Shown: in pieces, positions 20,478 to 29,206 of the stretch | Numbering within the stretch: the first letter of the stretch is position 1 | Layout of the letters: every line of letters begins with the position of its first letter | Assembly: GCA_963755085.1 (NCBI GenBank) | Contig: CAVWIN010000003.1 | Span: 248,001 to 312,000, forward strand | Source of the DNA: JACVRM01 sp963755085 | Lineage (GTDB): Bacteria; Actinomycetota; Thermoleophilia; Gaiellales; Gaiellaceae | DNA length: 64,000 nt | Direction of reading: 5' to 3' | Position numbers and translations under genes: made by a program | The notes under the pieces: generated by a model | Told to the model about the DNA's origin: nothing | Databases searched by the model: none | The model's input: the letters and a program-made list of their open reading frames with translations, nothing else

Positions 20478-20729
20478 TCACGACCCTAACCGGGCGAGGT
20501 TGTGATTCGCGGTGATGCCGAGGTTCTCCGGCCGGCGCACGTAGTCGATGCGCGGGTCGTCGTAGCGGGCGACGATGTCCGCCGTCTCGTCGGTCGACGC
20601 ATTGTCGGCGATCAGCAGCCGGAAGTCCCCGTACGTCTGCGCGAGCACGCTGTCGACCGCGACCGGCAGGAAGCGCGCGCGATTGAACGTCGGGATGACG
20701 ACCGTGACGCGTGGAGAGGTCGGAGACAT
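20478..20729 (-). pseudogene. N-terminal fragment of a family 2 glycosyltransferase
   Basis: 83 residues: PRVTVVIPTFNRARFLPVAVDSVLAQTYGDF..IADNASTDETADIVARYDDPRIDYVRRPENLGITANHN, the classic GT-A N-terminus with the first Asp motif. GT2 enzymes usually have ~250-330 residues; here the frame stops right after NHN and lacks the DxD and acceptor regions. tRNA-His begins ~90 bp further on, with no continuation in any frame. A truncated leftover is the best reading; it cannot be an active transferase alone. Confidence 0.75.
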
Positions 20730-20781
20730 AGGCGTCCCGCCTCAGTCCGGCAGAGGCTTTCGGTCTGTCCTGAGCGGCGTC

Positions 20782-22296
20782 TTAACGCGCTGCGGCAGGC
20801 TCCACGCCGTAGATCTCGGCGGCGAGCCGTCGCAGGTAGCGCAGGTACGGCCCCGCGTCGAGGCCGCCGCCGGTCACCTTCTCGAGCGTCTCCTTCGGCG
20901 TGAACTTGCGCCCGTAGCGGTAGACGTGCTCGCGCAGCCAGCTCATCAGGTTGGCGAACTCGCCGCGGGCGAGCTGCTGCTCGATGTCCGGCATGTCCAC
21001 CGCGAGCCGCTCCCAGATCTGCAGTGAGACGACGTTGCCGAGCGCGTAGGTCGGGAAGTAGCCGAGCCCGCCGCTGCCCCAGTGCACGTCCTGGAGCACG
21101 CCGTGCGCATCGTCCGGCACGTCGATGCCGAGGTAGTCGGACATGCGCTCGTTCCAGACCCGCGGCAGCTCGCGCAGATCGAGGCCGCCGATCATCTCCC
21201 GCTCCAGCTCGAAGCGCAGGATTATGTGGAGGCTGTACGTGACCTGGTCGGCCTCGACGCGGATCAGCGACGGGGTGACTGCGTTCACCGCCCGGTAGAA
21301 GGCCAGCGTGTCCACGTTCCGGAACGCCGGGAACGCCTCCTGGAGCTGCGGGAAGAAGTGGTGCCAGAAGGGCGCGCTGCGGCCGACGAGGTTCTCCCAG
21401 AGCCGGCTCTGCGACTCGTGGAGCGCCATCGACACGCCGCGAGCGAGCGGTGTCCGCTCGAGCGCCTTGTCGACGCCGTGCTCGTAGGCGCCGTGGCCGA
21501 ACTCGTGCATGGCGGCGAAGAGCCCGTCGCCGAAGTGGGCCTCGTCGTAGCGGCCGGTGAGGCGGATGTCGTCGATGCCCATGCTCGACGCGAACGGGTG
21601 CACCGTCTCGTCGAAGCGCCACGCGGTGCGGTCGAAGCCGAACGAGTCGAGCACGCGCAGGGCGAAGTCCTTCTGCTCGTCGGCCGGGAACGAGCCGTTC
21701 AGGAACGAGGTGTCCACGGGGTCGCGCTCTGCGACCTCCGCGACGATCTGCTTCAGGGCCGGCTTGAGCTCGTCGAAGACGGCGGCCACCTCCGTCGTCT
21801 TCATCCCGCGCTCGTAGTCGTCCAGCAGCGGGTCGTACGGGTCGTCGTAGGGCGCGAAGCATTCGACGTAGCGGTGGCGGAGCTCGATGTTGCGCTCGAG
21901 GTGCGGGCGGAGGAGCTCGTAGTTGTTCGTCGCGCGCGCCTCGTGCCAGGCCTCGTAGCCCAGCGAGGCGGCGCGGGAGAGCTCGACGCGCAGGTCTCCG
22001 GGCACGCGCACGGCCTTCTCGTAGTCGGCACGCGCCGTGCGGATCAGGCTGGCGTCGTCGGACTCGTAGGGCTGCGACTCCTCGTAGGAGGAGAGGGCTT
22101 CGAGCAGGCGCCCGATCTCGGGGTCCGTGAACTTCTCGTGGATGATCCGGCTGAGCGTCGCGTTCTGCTCGGCGCGCACGGCGCCGCCCGCAGGCGGCAT
22201 GAAGACGCGCTGGTCCCACCCGACCAGCGCGGCGACCTTCCCGAGGTCGGTGATCTCGGCGAGACGGTTCTTGAGCTCGGTCAGCTGCTCGGTCAT
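20782..22296 (-). CDS. Carboxypeptidase Taq (M32 metallocarboxypeptidase)
   Basis: 504 residues, full family length. Zinc motif HEFGHG (HExxH) within AAMHEFGHGAYEHGVDKAL, followed by the HES and LWENLVGRSAPFWHH motifs typical of M32. These cytoplasmic enzymes remove C-terminal residues with broad specificity. A Shine-Dalgarno GGAGGAGG precedes ATG 22296, so this gene, unlike several neighbours, has a normal leader. The N-terminal helix (ELKNRLAEITDLGKVAALVGWDQR) is canonical. No operon partners. Confidence 0.95.
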   Translation of the reverse strand: MTEQLTELKNRLAEITDLGKVAALVGWDQRVFMPPAGGAVRAEQNATLSRIIHEKFTDPEIGRLLEALSSYEESQPYESDDASLIRTARADYEKAVRVPGDLRVELSRAASLGYEAWHEARATNNYELLRPHLERNIELRHRYVECFAPYDDPYDPLLDDYERGMKTTEVAAVFDELKPALKQIVAEVAERDPVDTSFLNGSFPADEQKDFALRVLDSFGFDRTAWRFDETVHPFASSMGIDDIRLTGRYDEAHFGDGLFAAMHEFGHGAYEHGVDKALERTPLARGVSMALHESQSRLWENLVGRSAPFWHHFFPQLQEAFPAFRNVDTLAFYRAVNAVTPSLIRVEADQVTYSLHIILRFELEREMIGGLDLRELPRVWNERMSDYLGIDVPDDAHGVLQDVHWGSGGLGYFPTYALGNVVSLQIWERLAVDMPDIEQQLARGEFANLMSWLREHVYRYGRKFTPKETLEKVTGGGLDAGPYLRYLRRLAAEIYGVEPAAAR

Positions 22297-22387
22297 GCGG
22301 CGTCCTCCTCCGTGCGCGTGGGACTCGAACCTTAGAGGTCGAGAGGGCCGCGCACGGCCTCCGTTCGGTTAGTGGTCTCTACGGAGC

Positions 22388-22834
22388 TCAAACGGTGCCG
22401 CGCCAGGCGCCGGTCTCGACGCCGCGCTCCTCGATCAGCTCCTTGAACCGGTCGAGGTCCTCGCCGACGCTGCGGCTGTCCGCGCCGACGGCGGCGCCGA
22501 CCTTCTCCTTCATGCCCTCGGGCTCCCACTCCATGCGGACGGTGACCTTCGTGCGCGCGTCGTCGATCGGCTCGAACGTGACCTCGCCCGACTGCTGGAC
22601 GCCCTCCTCGCCGCGCCACGCAATTCGCTGGTCGGGCGCCTGTTCGGTGATCTCGGCGTCCCATTCCTGGCGCTCGCCGCCGTACTCGGCGACCCAGCGC
22701 AGGTGGGTGTCGTCGAGCTGCCGGACGGACTCGACGTTCTCCATGAACTTCGGGAAGTCCTCGAACTGCGTCCACTGGTTGTAGGCGGTCGTGACAGGGA
22801 CGTTGACTTCGATGCTCTTCTCGACGGCGGCCAT
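22388..22834 (-). CDS. SRPBCC / polyketide-cyclase-like lipid-binding protein
   Basis: 148 residues from ATG 22834, chosen because GAAAGGAG sits just upstream and the longer reading adds an unconserved stretch. The START-like fold is indicated by SIEVNVPVTTAYNQWTQFEDFPKFMENVESVRQLDD, then RIAWRGEEGVQQSGEVTFEPID and TKVTVRMEWEPEG, and a long C-terminal helix (DRFKELIEERG). Such stand-alone proteins are widespread in actinobacteria with no defined ligand. It lies between the M32 carboxypeptidase and a RidA-family gene, same strand. Confidence 0.85.
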   Translation of the reverse strand: MAAVEKSIEVNVPVTTAYNQWTQFEDFPKFMENVESVRQLDDTHLRWVAEYGGERQEWDAEITEQAPDQRIAWRGEEGVQQSGEVTFEPIDDARTKVTVRMEWEPEGMKEKVGAAVGADSRSVGEDLDRFKELIEERGVETGAWRGTV

Positions 22835-22896
22835 CGCGCTCCTTTCGCGGTTGGACAATCCCTGGCCGCGTACCCGCCGGCCGGGCGGCCAAACCC

Positions 22897-23289
22897 TCAG
22901 GCGACGGCGGTGGCGGTGATCTCGACGCGGAGCTCGGGGTAGGCCAGCCCGGCGACCTGGACAAGCGTGCTGGCGGCGCGCATGCCGGCCGCGCGCAGCC
23001 TGGGCGCTCGGACCTCGGCCGTCGCCCGGAACTCGTCGATCGAAGTCACGTACCAGGTCACGCGCACGACGTTCGCGAAGGTCATCCCGGCCTCGGCGAG
23101 CACGCCCTCGAGGTTGTCGAGCGAGAGCTTGACCTGCTCGGCCATGTCGCCGGCGACGACGTTGCCCTCACGGTCGATGGCGGTCTGGCCGGCGCAGTAG
23201 AGGACACGCTCCGCACCGGCCACCTCCACCGCCTGGTGGAAGCCGAACGGCACCGACCACTCCCACGGGTTGATCTCGCGGCGCTCCAT
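22897..23289 (-). CDS. RidA family (YjgF/UK114) protein
   Basis: 130 residues from ATG 23289. YCAGQTAIDREGNVVAGDMAEQVKLSLDNLEGVLAEAG and the C-terminal PELRVEITATAV fit the RidA fold, a trimeric enamine/imine deaminase family. The Arg that contacts substrate in true RidA (near R-x-x-E at the C-terminus) is in YPELRVEITA, so activity is possible, though many members of this divergent group are uncharacterised. A longer reading exists but starts in unconserved sequence. A second RidA-like gene lies at 42809. Confidence 0.85.
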   Translation of the reverse strand: MERREINPWEWSVPFGFHQAVEVAGAERVLYCAGQTAIDREGNVVAGDMAEQVKLSLDNLEGVLAEAGMTFANVVRVTWYVTSIDEFRATAEVRAPRLRAAGMRAASTLVQVAGLAYPELRVEITATAVA

Positions 23290-23325
23290 GGCGCGATCGT
23301 AGACGGCCGCGTATCGTGGCCCGTC

Positions 23326-23731
23326 GTGCGAGCCCTGTGGCTGAGCACGACGCTCGCCGCGGCCGCGGCCGCGGCCGCCCTGCTCGCCGCGCCGGCGCCG
23401 ACGGCACGGTCCCCCATCTGCACCCGAGGATTGAGGACGGTAGAGCGACCCGCGCGGGCTGCTGCCGCTCGGGAGGGCACCGCTGGAGCCGGCGATCGCG
23501 GCGGCGATGAGGTTCGTCGACCCGAAGACGAAGCCGCTCCCTCTGGGCGCCTCGCTGGCCGTCAGTGACATCCAGCGGGGGGCGACCGCGAAGTTCGAGT
23601 GCGGCCCACGCGTCTGGCGCCGCACGGTCGTCGTCTACGTTCGTCTGCAGGCAAGCCGGAGCCCGTCGCAGGCCGTCCTGTTCGTCGGCCGCTTCCGGCA
23701 CGGCTACCGCGTCTGGCAGCGCGTTCACTGA
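23326..23731 (+). CDS. Small secreted protein, frameshifted
   Basis: A signal peptide (RALWLSTTLAAAAAAAALLAAPAPTA) starts at GTG 23326. The coherent mature part, DPRGLLPLGRAPLEPAIAAAMRFVDPKTKPLPLGASLAVSDI...ATAKFECGPRVWRRTVVVYVRL..SQAVLFVGRFRHGYRVWQRVH, is in the +1 frame and ends at 23731. A stop at 23441-23443 in the second frame shows the switch occurs between ~23443 and 23500. Probably one exported ~134-residue protein interrupted by a 1-base error. The family is not recognised. It diverges from the RidA gene. Confidence 0.45.
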
Positions 23732-24077
23732 GCCGAGCCGCCGCGGTGCATACGCCCGTTTGAGCAGCATGCGTGCAGATCGCCACTTCGGTGGCTTGCC
23801 GCCCGGCCGTCAGCGCGAACGCCCGGGGCCTGTATGGCGACCGCTTCCGCCCTCGACGCGCCCCGGCCTCGAACGAATCGCCTCTGCGGCCAAGCGACTC
23901 GTCTCGGCTGGGGCGCGTCCAGGGCTGCCGTTCAGGCCCTGTACTGGCCATCGGCTCGTGCTCGCCGGACTGGTCCCTCGAACGGGGGGTCGCCACTCAC
24001 GGCGGAACGGCCTCGGACGAGGCGCCGAAACCGGAAATAGGTCGGCCCCCGCGCCGGCCGGGGACCAGGTCCTTCTA
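23732..24077. other. Gap without a recognisable gene
   Basis: 346 bp between the secreted-protein stop and tRNA-Arg. Open frames exist on both strands but show no conserved motif, signal peptide or coherent composition. No strong hairpin or promoter was seen. Confidence 0.5.
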
Positions 24078-24149
24078 TGCGCCCGGCAGGATTCGAACCT
24101 GCGACCAACGGCTTAGAAGGCCGCCGCTCTTCCACTGAGCTACGGGCGC
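24078..24149 (-). tRNA. tRNA-Arg (anticodon TCT)
   Basis: 72-nt cloverleaf. Acceptor GCGCCCG/CGGGCGC, D-arm GCTCAGTGGAAGAGC, anticodon loop CTTCTAA closed by GCGGC/GCCGT, T-arm GCAGGTTCGAATCCTGC. No encoded CCA. Confidence 0.96.
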
Positions 24150-24200
24150 TTCCCCGGAGGGTACCCCGGGGTCTGGCCTACGCCTGGCGCGTCGTACCGG

Positions 24201-24962
24201 CTAGCGCCGGACGCCGAAGTCGCAGGTGATGATGACCGTCCTGCGTCCGGCGTAGACGCCCGGGGCGGAGTCCAGGTGGACGGAGGCGCAGCCGATCTCG
24301 CGCCAGTCGCTGGAGAGGATGTTCTCGCGGTGGCCCGGGCTCTCGATCCAGGCGGTCATGGCGTCGGGGACGGTGAGGTCGGGCGAGCCGTAGATGATGT
24401 TCTCGCCGACTGCCCAGTAGCTCGCGTTGCCCTGCGGGTAGTACTGCTCGACGCGCTTCCAGAAGGCCGAGCCGTCCGCCGACTCGTGCGCGAAATAGCC
24501 CGACTTGCCCATGGAGGCCGAGTGCTGGTCGGCAGCGGCGGTCAGCTTGGCCGAGACCTGCAGCGCGGCGAGCCCGTGCGCCTTGCGGATCGCGTTGGTC
24601 TGCGCGACGACGGCGCCGTCGTAGTCGGAGCCCGGGTCGGACGCCGCCGGAGCCGGCTGCGGGTCGGACGGCTGCTGCGGCTGCGGCGCGGGGAGCGCGG
24701 CCGCCGTCCGCCAGGTGTTCGTCTTGTCGGTGAGCTCCGCGGCCGACGCCGGGGCGCGGAAGCCGTTCTCGGGCGGGTCGCCCGGGACGACGACCGTCTC
24801 GGAGCGCTTCAGGTGGCCCTGCAGCTCCTCGAGATGCGCCGGCGGCAGCCACTCCGGGGCGACCGCGGCCTGGCGGCCCGAGCGGGATGCGATGGTCGCC
24901 GACGGCACGGCCGCGGCGAGCAGCAGGCCGAGGATGAGAGCGATTGCGGAGGCTCGACGCAC
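24201..24962 (-). CDS. Secreted CAP-domain (SCP/PR-1/YkwD-like) protein
   Basis: 253 residues. Signal peptide RRASAIALILGLLLAAAVPSATIA, then a Pro/Gln-rich linker (ALPAPQPQQPSDPQPAPAA), then a CAP domain: VVAQTNAIRKAHGLAALQVSAKLTAAADQHSASMGKSGYFAHESADG and the SPGHRENILSSDWREIGC signature. Two Cys (GCAS, ITCDFG) may pair. Bacterial CAP proteins are extracellular with unclear biochemical roles. The start codon is GTG at 24962. It stands alone between tRNA-Arg and the AI-2E-family permease. Confidence 0.92.
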   Translation of the reverse strand: MRRASAIALILGLLLAAAVPSATIASRSGRQAAVAPEWLPPAHLEELQGHLKRSETVVVPGDPPENGFRAPASAAELTDKTNTWRTAAALPAPQPQQPSDPQPAPAASDPGSDYDGAVVAQTNAIRKAHGLAALQVSAKLTAAADQHSASMGKSGYFAHESADGSAFWKRVEQYYPQGNASYWAVGENIIYGSPDLTVPDAMTAWIESPGHRENILSSDWREIGCASVHLDSAPGVYAGRRTVIITCDFGVRR

Positions 24963-25021
24963 ACCGATCCGATCGGCGGCAGCGCGAGGTGGGGCATCAC
25001 CCTAATGGGGGATATCGACCA

Positions 25022-26113
25022 TTACAGCGGCTCTGGCTCCGGTTCGGCGTTGACCTGGCGCTCACGCCGGATCTGGAGCCACTCCATGACCAGGATCTGG
25101 ATCGTGCCCGCGACCGGGATCGCAGCCAGCGCGCCCAGGATCCCCGCCAGCTCGGCGCCGACGAGGACGGCGATCAGGATCGCCAGCGGCGAGAGCTGCA
25201 CCGTCCGGCTGTAGACAAGCGGCTGCAGCACGTGGTTCTCGATCTGCTGGTAGACGATGAAGAAGACCACCACCGCGATCGCGGCCGGCACCGAGACGGT
25301 CACGAACGCGACGCCCGAGACGAGGATCGCCGCCAGCGTGGCGCCGGCGAGTGGCACGAGGTCGAGGATCGCGACCACGAGACCGAGCGCGACCGCGAAC
25401 GGCACCCCGAGCGCGTACAGCACGACAGTCGTCGAGACGCCGGCAATCAGGCTGATCAGCAGGTTGCCGCTGACGTAGCCGCCGATCGTGCGGTAGATCG
25501 CCTGGGAGACCCGCTGGACGCGCGGCAGGTGCTCCTCGGGGACGACCGAGTAGAAGCGCTCGATCCATGCCGGCCCCTCGAGCAGCATGAACAGCGTCAG
25601 GAAGGCGATCGTCACCGTCGCGACGATGGTGCTGATGATGCCCTTCGCGACCGAGACGGCGACGCCCGAGACGCCGAGCACCTTGTCGAACCCGCCGCCC
25701 TCGACGGCTTTCTTGACCCGCTGGACGAGGTCGTACTTGTCGGCGAGCCGGCCGATCACCCCGCGGCCGTGCGTGACGTCGTTGACGTAGCCGGGGACCG
25801 CTTTCCGGAAGCCGTTGATCTCGTTGACGAGCGTCGGGACGAAGAGCGCCGCGATCCCGATGATGGCGGCGATCGTCCCCAGGAAGACGATGGTCACTGC
25901 GGTGCGGCGCCCGAGCCCGCGGCGCACGAGCGCCTCGACGGCGGGGTTCAGGGCCAGCGCGAGGAAGGCGGCGATGATGATCCACGTCAGCACGCCGCGC
26001 GCGATCCACAGCAGGTCGAGCACGACGAACGTGCTGATCACGATTCCGAGGATCGCCAGGACTGTGCGCACGCGGATACGCACGAGGCGCTCGGGGATCA
26101 CGGCTGCCAGCAT
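25022..26113 (-). CDS. AI-2E family transporter (PerM/YdiK-like permease)
   Basis: 363 residues, about eight membrane helices with the family's pattern: two N-terminal helix pairs, a central amphipathic region (GYVNDVTHGRGVIGRLADKYDLVQRVKKAVEGGG), and the C-terminal GVPFAVALGLVVAILDLVPLAG...YQQIENHVLQPLVYSRTVQLSPLAILIAVLVGAELAGILGALAAIPVAG signature. Members export AI-2, Na+/H+ or other solutes; the substrate is not predictable. The Glu/Pro-rich C-terminus is typical. It is divergent from the following small gene. Confidence 0.92.
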   Translation of the reverse strand: MLAAVIPERLVRIRVRTVLAILGIVISTFVVLDLLWIARGVLTWIIIAAFLALALNPAVEALVRRGLGRRTAVTIVFLGTIAAIIGIAALFVPTLVNEINGFRKAVPGYVNDVTHGRGVIGRLADKYDLVQRVKKAVEGGGFDKVLGVSGVAVSVAKGIISTIVATVTIAFLTLFMLLEGPAWIERFYSVVPEEHLPRVQRVSQAIYRTIGGYVSGNLLISLIAGVSTTVVLYALGVPFAVALGLVVAILDLVPLAGATLAAILVSGVAFVTVSVPAAIAVVVFFIVYQQIENHVLQPLVYSRTVQLSPLAILIAVLVGAELAGILGALAAIPVAGTIQILVMEWLQIRRERQVNAEPEPEPL

Positions 26114-26144
26114 GGCGTCGCGGCCGGACGGTTACGCTCCCTGC

Positions 26145-26441
26145 GTGAGCCTCCGCGCGCATCCGGTCGAGGAAACGGCGACGCTGCCCGACGGCCGCGA
26201 GGTGGTCGTCCGCATCGGGTTGCTCGACGACCCCTACATCAAGCGGCGCGAGAACGACACGATCACGCTCGACCTCGTCATCGGCGACGAGGTGGAGGCT
26301 ACCGTCGAGACGGTGCTCGAGCCGCAGCACGACAGCGAGGCGCGGGCGCTCGCCCGCGAGGTCGCGGCGAAGCTTTCAGCCGGCGAGCTCCAGCCGACCG
26401 CCGGATCGGTCGAGCACATCGCGCTGACGATCCCCGGCTAG
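26145..26441 (+). CDS. Conserved-looking small beta-rich protein, function unknown
   Basis: 98 residues from GTG 26145 (SLRAHPVEETATLPDGREVVVRIGLLDDPYIKRRENDTITLDLVIGDEVEATVETVLEPQHDSEARALAREVAAKLSAGELQPTAG). Beta-strand-rich first half and a helical AREVAAKL segment. TACGCT lies 6 nt before the GTG, matching the leaderless pattern and fixing the start. It converges tail to tail with the MprF-like gene (4-bp overlap). I do not recognise the family. Confidence 0.65.
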   Translation: MSLRAHPVEETATLPDGREVVVRIGLLDDPYIKRRENDTITLDLVIGDEVEATVETVLEPQHDSEARALAREVAAKLSAGELQPTAGSVEHIALTIPG

Positions 26442-28354
26442 CCCCGCCGGAAGCTGGGCACCTGGCCCTCGATGCGCATGGCCGCGAGGCCGGCGCGCGG
26501 GAGGCCGAGCGCGCCCTCGTAGAGCAGGTAGCGCGGCACCCAGCGCGGGAAGAACTTGGCGTTGAAGCGGTAGAGGCTCTCGATCTGGAAGAACGGGTTC
26601 GCGAGCGTCACGAGCCGGGCAAGCGCGCGGTCACGCCGTGAGTGCGGGCTATGGAGGATGCGTGCGAAGGCGGCGAAGTTGAGCGAGAGCTCGTCCACGC
26701 CGCGCTCGCGGAGCAGCTCGATCGCGCGCACGGTGAGGAACTCCATGAGACCGTTCGGCGTGTCGGGGTCCCGGCGCATGTGCGACAGCGACATCGCCGC
26801 GCGGCCGTACGAGGGCACCAGGTGCAGGAAGCCGCGAATCTGCCCCTCGGCGTCACGCGCAGTCACGACGAGGCCGTCCGGGGCGTCGATCTGGTCCATC
26901 GCCATCGAGAAGCCGCGCTCCGACGCGCCGGCGCGCCACAGCTCGGAGACGCGCTCGAGCTGGTCTCGATCGCAGGCGGCGACCGCGCCGGCGCCGCATA
27001 CGGCGGCCGTGTATCCGGCCGCGTCGAGGCGGGTGACCGACTGGCGGACCTTGCGGATCGCCCGGCCCTCGAGCGAGAACGCGGCCGTGTCGACGATCGC
27101 CTCGTCGCCGATGTAGAACGGCCGCAGCCCGGCCTGCTCGTAGAGCGGCAGCAGCTCGGCGCCGGCACCGAGCACTGCGATCTTCAGGCCGCGGACCTCG
27201 GCGAAGGCGCACAGCTCGCGGAGCAGGCCGGGGATCGCGCCGCCCGGGCCGACCGGGTCGCCGGAGACGAGCAGCACGCCGCTCTCGATGCGGTACGCGA
27301 GGAACGCGCGGCGGTCGGAAGCGAAGAAATGGTGGGTATCCCGGCGGAGCTTGAAGAACGAGAGCGTGTCCCGCCCGTGCGCACGCACGAGGTACAGCGC
27401 GGCGCGCCGGGCGTCGCGGCCCGGGAGCTGGTGCGGGGCGGCGAGCGGGCGGAAGAGCAGGTAGGCGGCCGCGACCAGCGTCCAGAGGCCGAGCAGCGGA
27501 ACGCCGAGCCGCAGCCAGTCGAGGTCGCCGAGCGGCAGGCCGGTGTCGTTCCAGGTGAGCAGCGCGACCGTCTCTCGCAGGACGCCGACCGTGCCGGCGC
27601 TCGTCGGTGCGGCGACCGCGACCGCGGCCAGGGCGATCGACCACGTCGCGCTGACGAGCAGCAGCCCCCGCCAGAGCGCGGACCGCCGCGTCAGCGGCTC
27701 GTGGTGCACGTTGAAGGCGTGGCGCGCCCACCAGAGGCCGGCGGCCAGCGCCCAGCAGAGCGTCGCCTCCTCGAAGTCGAGGCCCTTCAGCAGGTTGAGC
27801 GCGCCGAGGAGGACGAGCAGCACGACGGCGGCGTGGACGGCGCGGCGCCGGCGCCGCCAGAGGTAGAAGGCGACGACCGCGAGCCCGGCGCCCGCGGGCA
27901 GCGCGAGCGCATGAAACACCGGGATCGCCTCGGCCGGCTCGAAGCGGAGCAGCTGTGCGCGCCACGCGATCGTCGGTGTCAGCACCGAGGCGATGTTGAC
28001 GGCCGCCGTCGCGAGCACGGCGAGGCCGGCGAGGGGCGGGAGATGCGGGCTGCGCCGTGCCGGGCGCAGCGCAGCGAAGCGCCGGTGGATGCCCAGGCGC
28101 CACGTGGCCGTGTCGCGCTTCGACTCGAACAGGTCGCGCCAGTCCTTGATCACGAGCCACGCGGCCACCACGGCCGCCTCGGCGCTGTGCGCGGGCGAGA
28201 CGACCCCGGCCAGGGCGACGCTGAGCGCGGCCACGAGCAGCGCAAGACCGACGGCACACTCGTGCACGCGATGGCCGAGCAGGTACACGCGCGGCCCGTA
28301 GCGGTGGCGCTCGATCCGCACGGCGGTGCGGAGGCGCTTGGCGGCGGACGCCAT
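26438..28354 (-). CDS. MprF-like phosphatidylglycerol aminoacyltransferase (DUF2156 domain) membrane protein
   Basis: 638 residues from ATG 28354. The N-terminal half has about six membrane helices (e.g. HECAVGLALLVAALSVALAGVV, LLLVSATWSIALAAVAVAAP). The C-terminal half is a soluble tandem-GNAT synthase domain: DTLSFFKLRRDTHHFFASDRRAFLAYRIESGVLLVSGDPVG, LGAGAELLPLYEQAGLRPFYIGDEAIVD, EFLTVRAIELLRERGVDELSLNFAAFA and NAKFFPRWVPRYLLYEG. MprF/LysX enzymes put Lys or Ala on phosphatidylglycerol and reduce membrane charge. The amino-acid specificity is unknown. Confidence 0.88.
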   Translation of the reverse strand: MASAAKRLRTAVRIERHRYGPRVYLLGHRVHECAVGLALLVAALSVALAGVVSPAHSAEAAVVAAWLVIKDWRDLFESKRDTATWRLGIHRRFAALRPARRSPHLPPLAGLAVLATAAVNIASVLTPTIAWRAQLLRFEPAEAIPVFHALALPAGAGLAVVAFYLWRRRRRAVHAAVVLLVLLGALNLLKGLDFEEATLCWALAAGLWWARHAFNVHHEPLTRRSALWRGLLLVSATWSIALAAVAVAAPTSAGTVGVLRETVALLTWNDTGLPLGDLDWLRLGVPLLGLWTLVAAAYLLFRPLAAPHQLPGRDARRAALYLVRAHGRDTLSFFKLRRDTHHFFASDRRAFLAYRIESGVLLVSGDPVGPGGAIPGLLRELCAFAEVRGLKIAVLGAGAELLPLYEQAGLRPFYIGDEAIVDTAAFSLEGRAIRKVRQSVTRLDAAGYTAAVCGAGAVAACDRDQLERVSELWRAGASERGFSMAMDQIDAPDGLVVTARDAEGQIRGFLHLVPSYGRAAMSLSHMRRDPDTPNGLMEFLTVRAIELLRERGVDELSLNFAAFARILHSPHSRRDRALARLVTLANPFFQIESLYRFNAKFFPRWVPRYLLYEGALGLPRAGLAAMRIEGQVPSFRRG

Positions 28355-28397
28355 GGCTCTCACCGTGCTGACGGCCTGGTGACGGCAACCTGAACGG

Positions 28398-29093
28398 TCA
28401 TCCGAGCCACTCAGGGTGATCAACGCCCGCGAGCTCCTGGATGCCGCCGAAGAGCTCCTGGACGATCGCAGTTCGGCAGACCGCGACGCGGCACGTGCCG
28501 TAGGGCAGTCGCCCGCGCCATTTCCGTTTTGACGCACGCGAGTAGCGGTTGATCACATGGGCGTTGAGGCACCGTCGAGGCAGACTTAACGTCTGCAGCC
28601 AAAAGTCCTCGATCTCGCGGACGCGACGCTCGTGGTCGGCGAACAGATGCAGCCGCACGCTGACCATGTCGTCGTCAAGTGCGAACGACGCGCGCATCAA
28701 ATCGAGGAAGTAGCGAATCATCCCAGGATCGGCGTTCGTGAAACGGACGGCGTCTCGGCCCTTGTCGCCTTCGCCCCAGTAGAGCGCGCATGCCACAGCG
28801 AACGCCGCGTCGCCGGCTGCTACCCGCTGCCGGCCCAGCGCCTGGTACTCGCGGCGACGCTCGCGACTCCGCTCGGCGTTAGCCCTCGCACCGTTCATCT
28901 GACCGTTCAGGGAGGGGTTTCGCGCATCGAGCGCGGCGCTCTGAGCGGCGGTCAGCGGGACTTCGCGAAGCCAGACGCTCGCCGTTCCACGAGACACTCC
29001 GACCGCCACCGCCACTTGCCGCACAGAGAGACCCTGTTCACGACGGAGACGGACGGCCAGCTCACGTTCGACTGTTTTCATTTTTGAAAACAT
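28398..29093 (-). CDS. HTH DNA-binding protein with putative LAGLIDADG-like domain
   Basis: 231 residues. N-terminal helix-turn-helix (REQGLSVRQVAVAVGVSRGTASVWLREVPL). The second half, CALYWGEGDKGRDAVRFTNADPGMIRYFLDLMRASFALDDDMVSVRLHLFADHERRVREIEDFWLQTLSL, then YSRASKRKWRGRLPYGTCRVAV, resembles the LAGLIDADG homing-endonuclease fold seen in WhiA and related proteins. The start region carries an AT-rich palindrome (GTTTTCA/TGAAAAC), a likely self-operator. The gene lies just downstream of tRNA-Gly and is less GC-biased than its neighbours, suggesting transfer. The function (regulator or endonuclease) is open. Confidence 0.65.
   Translation of the reverse strand: MFSKMKTVERELAVRLRREQGLSVRQVAVAVGVSRGTASVWLREVPLTAAQSAALDARNPSLNGQMNGARANAERSRERRREYQALGRQRVAAGDAAFAVACALYWGEGDKGRDAVRFTNADPGMIRYFLDLMRASFALDDDMVSVRLHLFADHERRVREIEDFWLQTLSLPRRCLNAHVINRYSRASKRKWRGRLPYGTCRVAVCRTAIVQELFGGIQELAGVDHPEWLG
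29074..29091 (-). promoter_or_regulatory. AT-rich palindrome over the start codons of the HTH gene
   Basis: GTTTTCA and TGAAAAC form a perfect 7-bp inverted repeat around four A/T bases, covering both candidate ATGs (29093 and 29081). Such AT-rich symmetry is rare in this DNA and its position suits an autoregulatory operator. Confidence 0.5.
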
Positions 29094-29115
29094 ATCGAGG
29101 TCGCCGGACGACGGA

Positions 29116-29186
29116 AGCGGGCGGCGGGAATCGAACCCGCGTAGCTTGATTGGAAGTCAAGGGCTCTGCCACTGAGCTACGCCCGC
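29116..29186 (-). tRNA. tRNA-Gly (anticodon TCC)
   Basis: 71-nt cloverleaf. Acceptor GCGGGCG/CGCCCGC, D-arm GCTCAGTGGCAGAGC, anticodon stem CTTGA/TCAAG with loop CTTCCAA, T-arm GCGGGTTCGATTCCCGC. No encoded CCA. Confidence 0.96.
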
Positions 29187-29206
29187 GCTGGACGTAGCCT
29201 AGCCCG

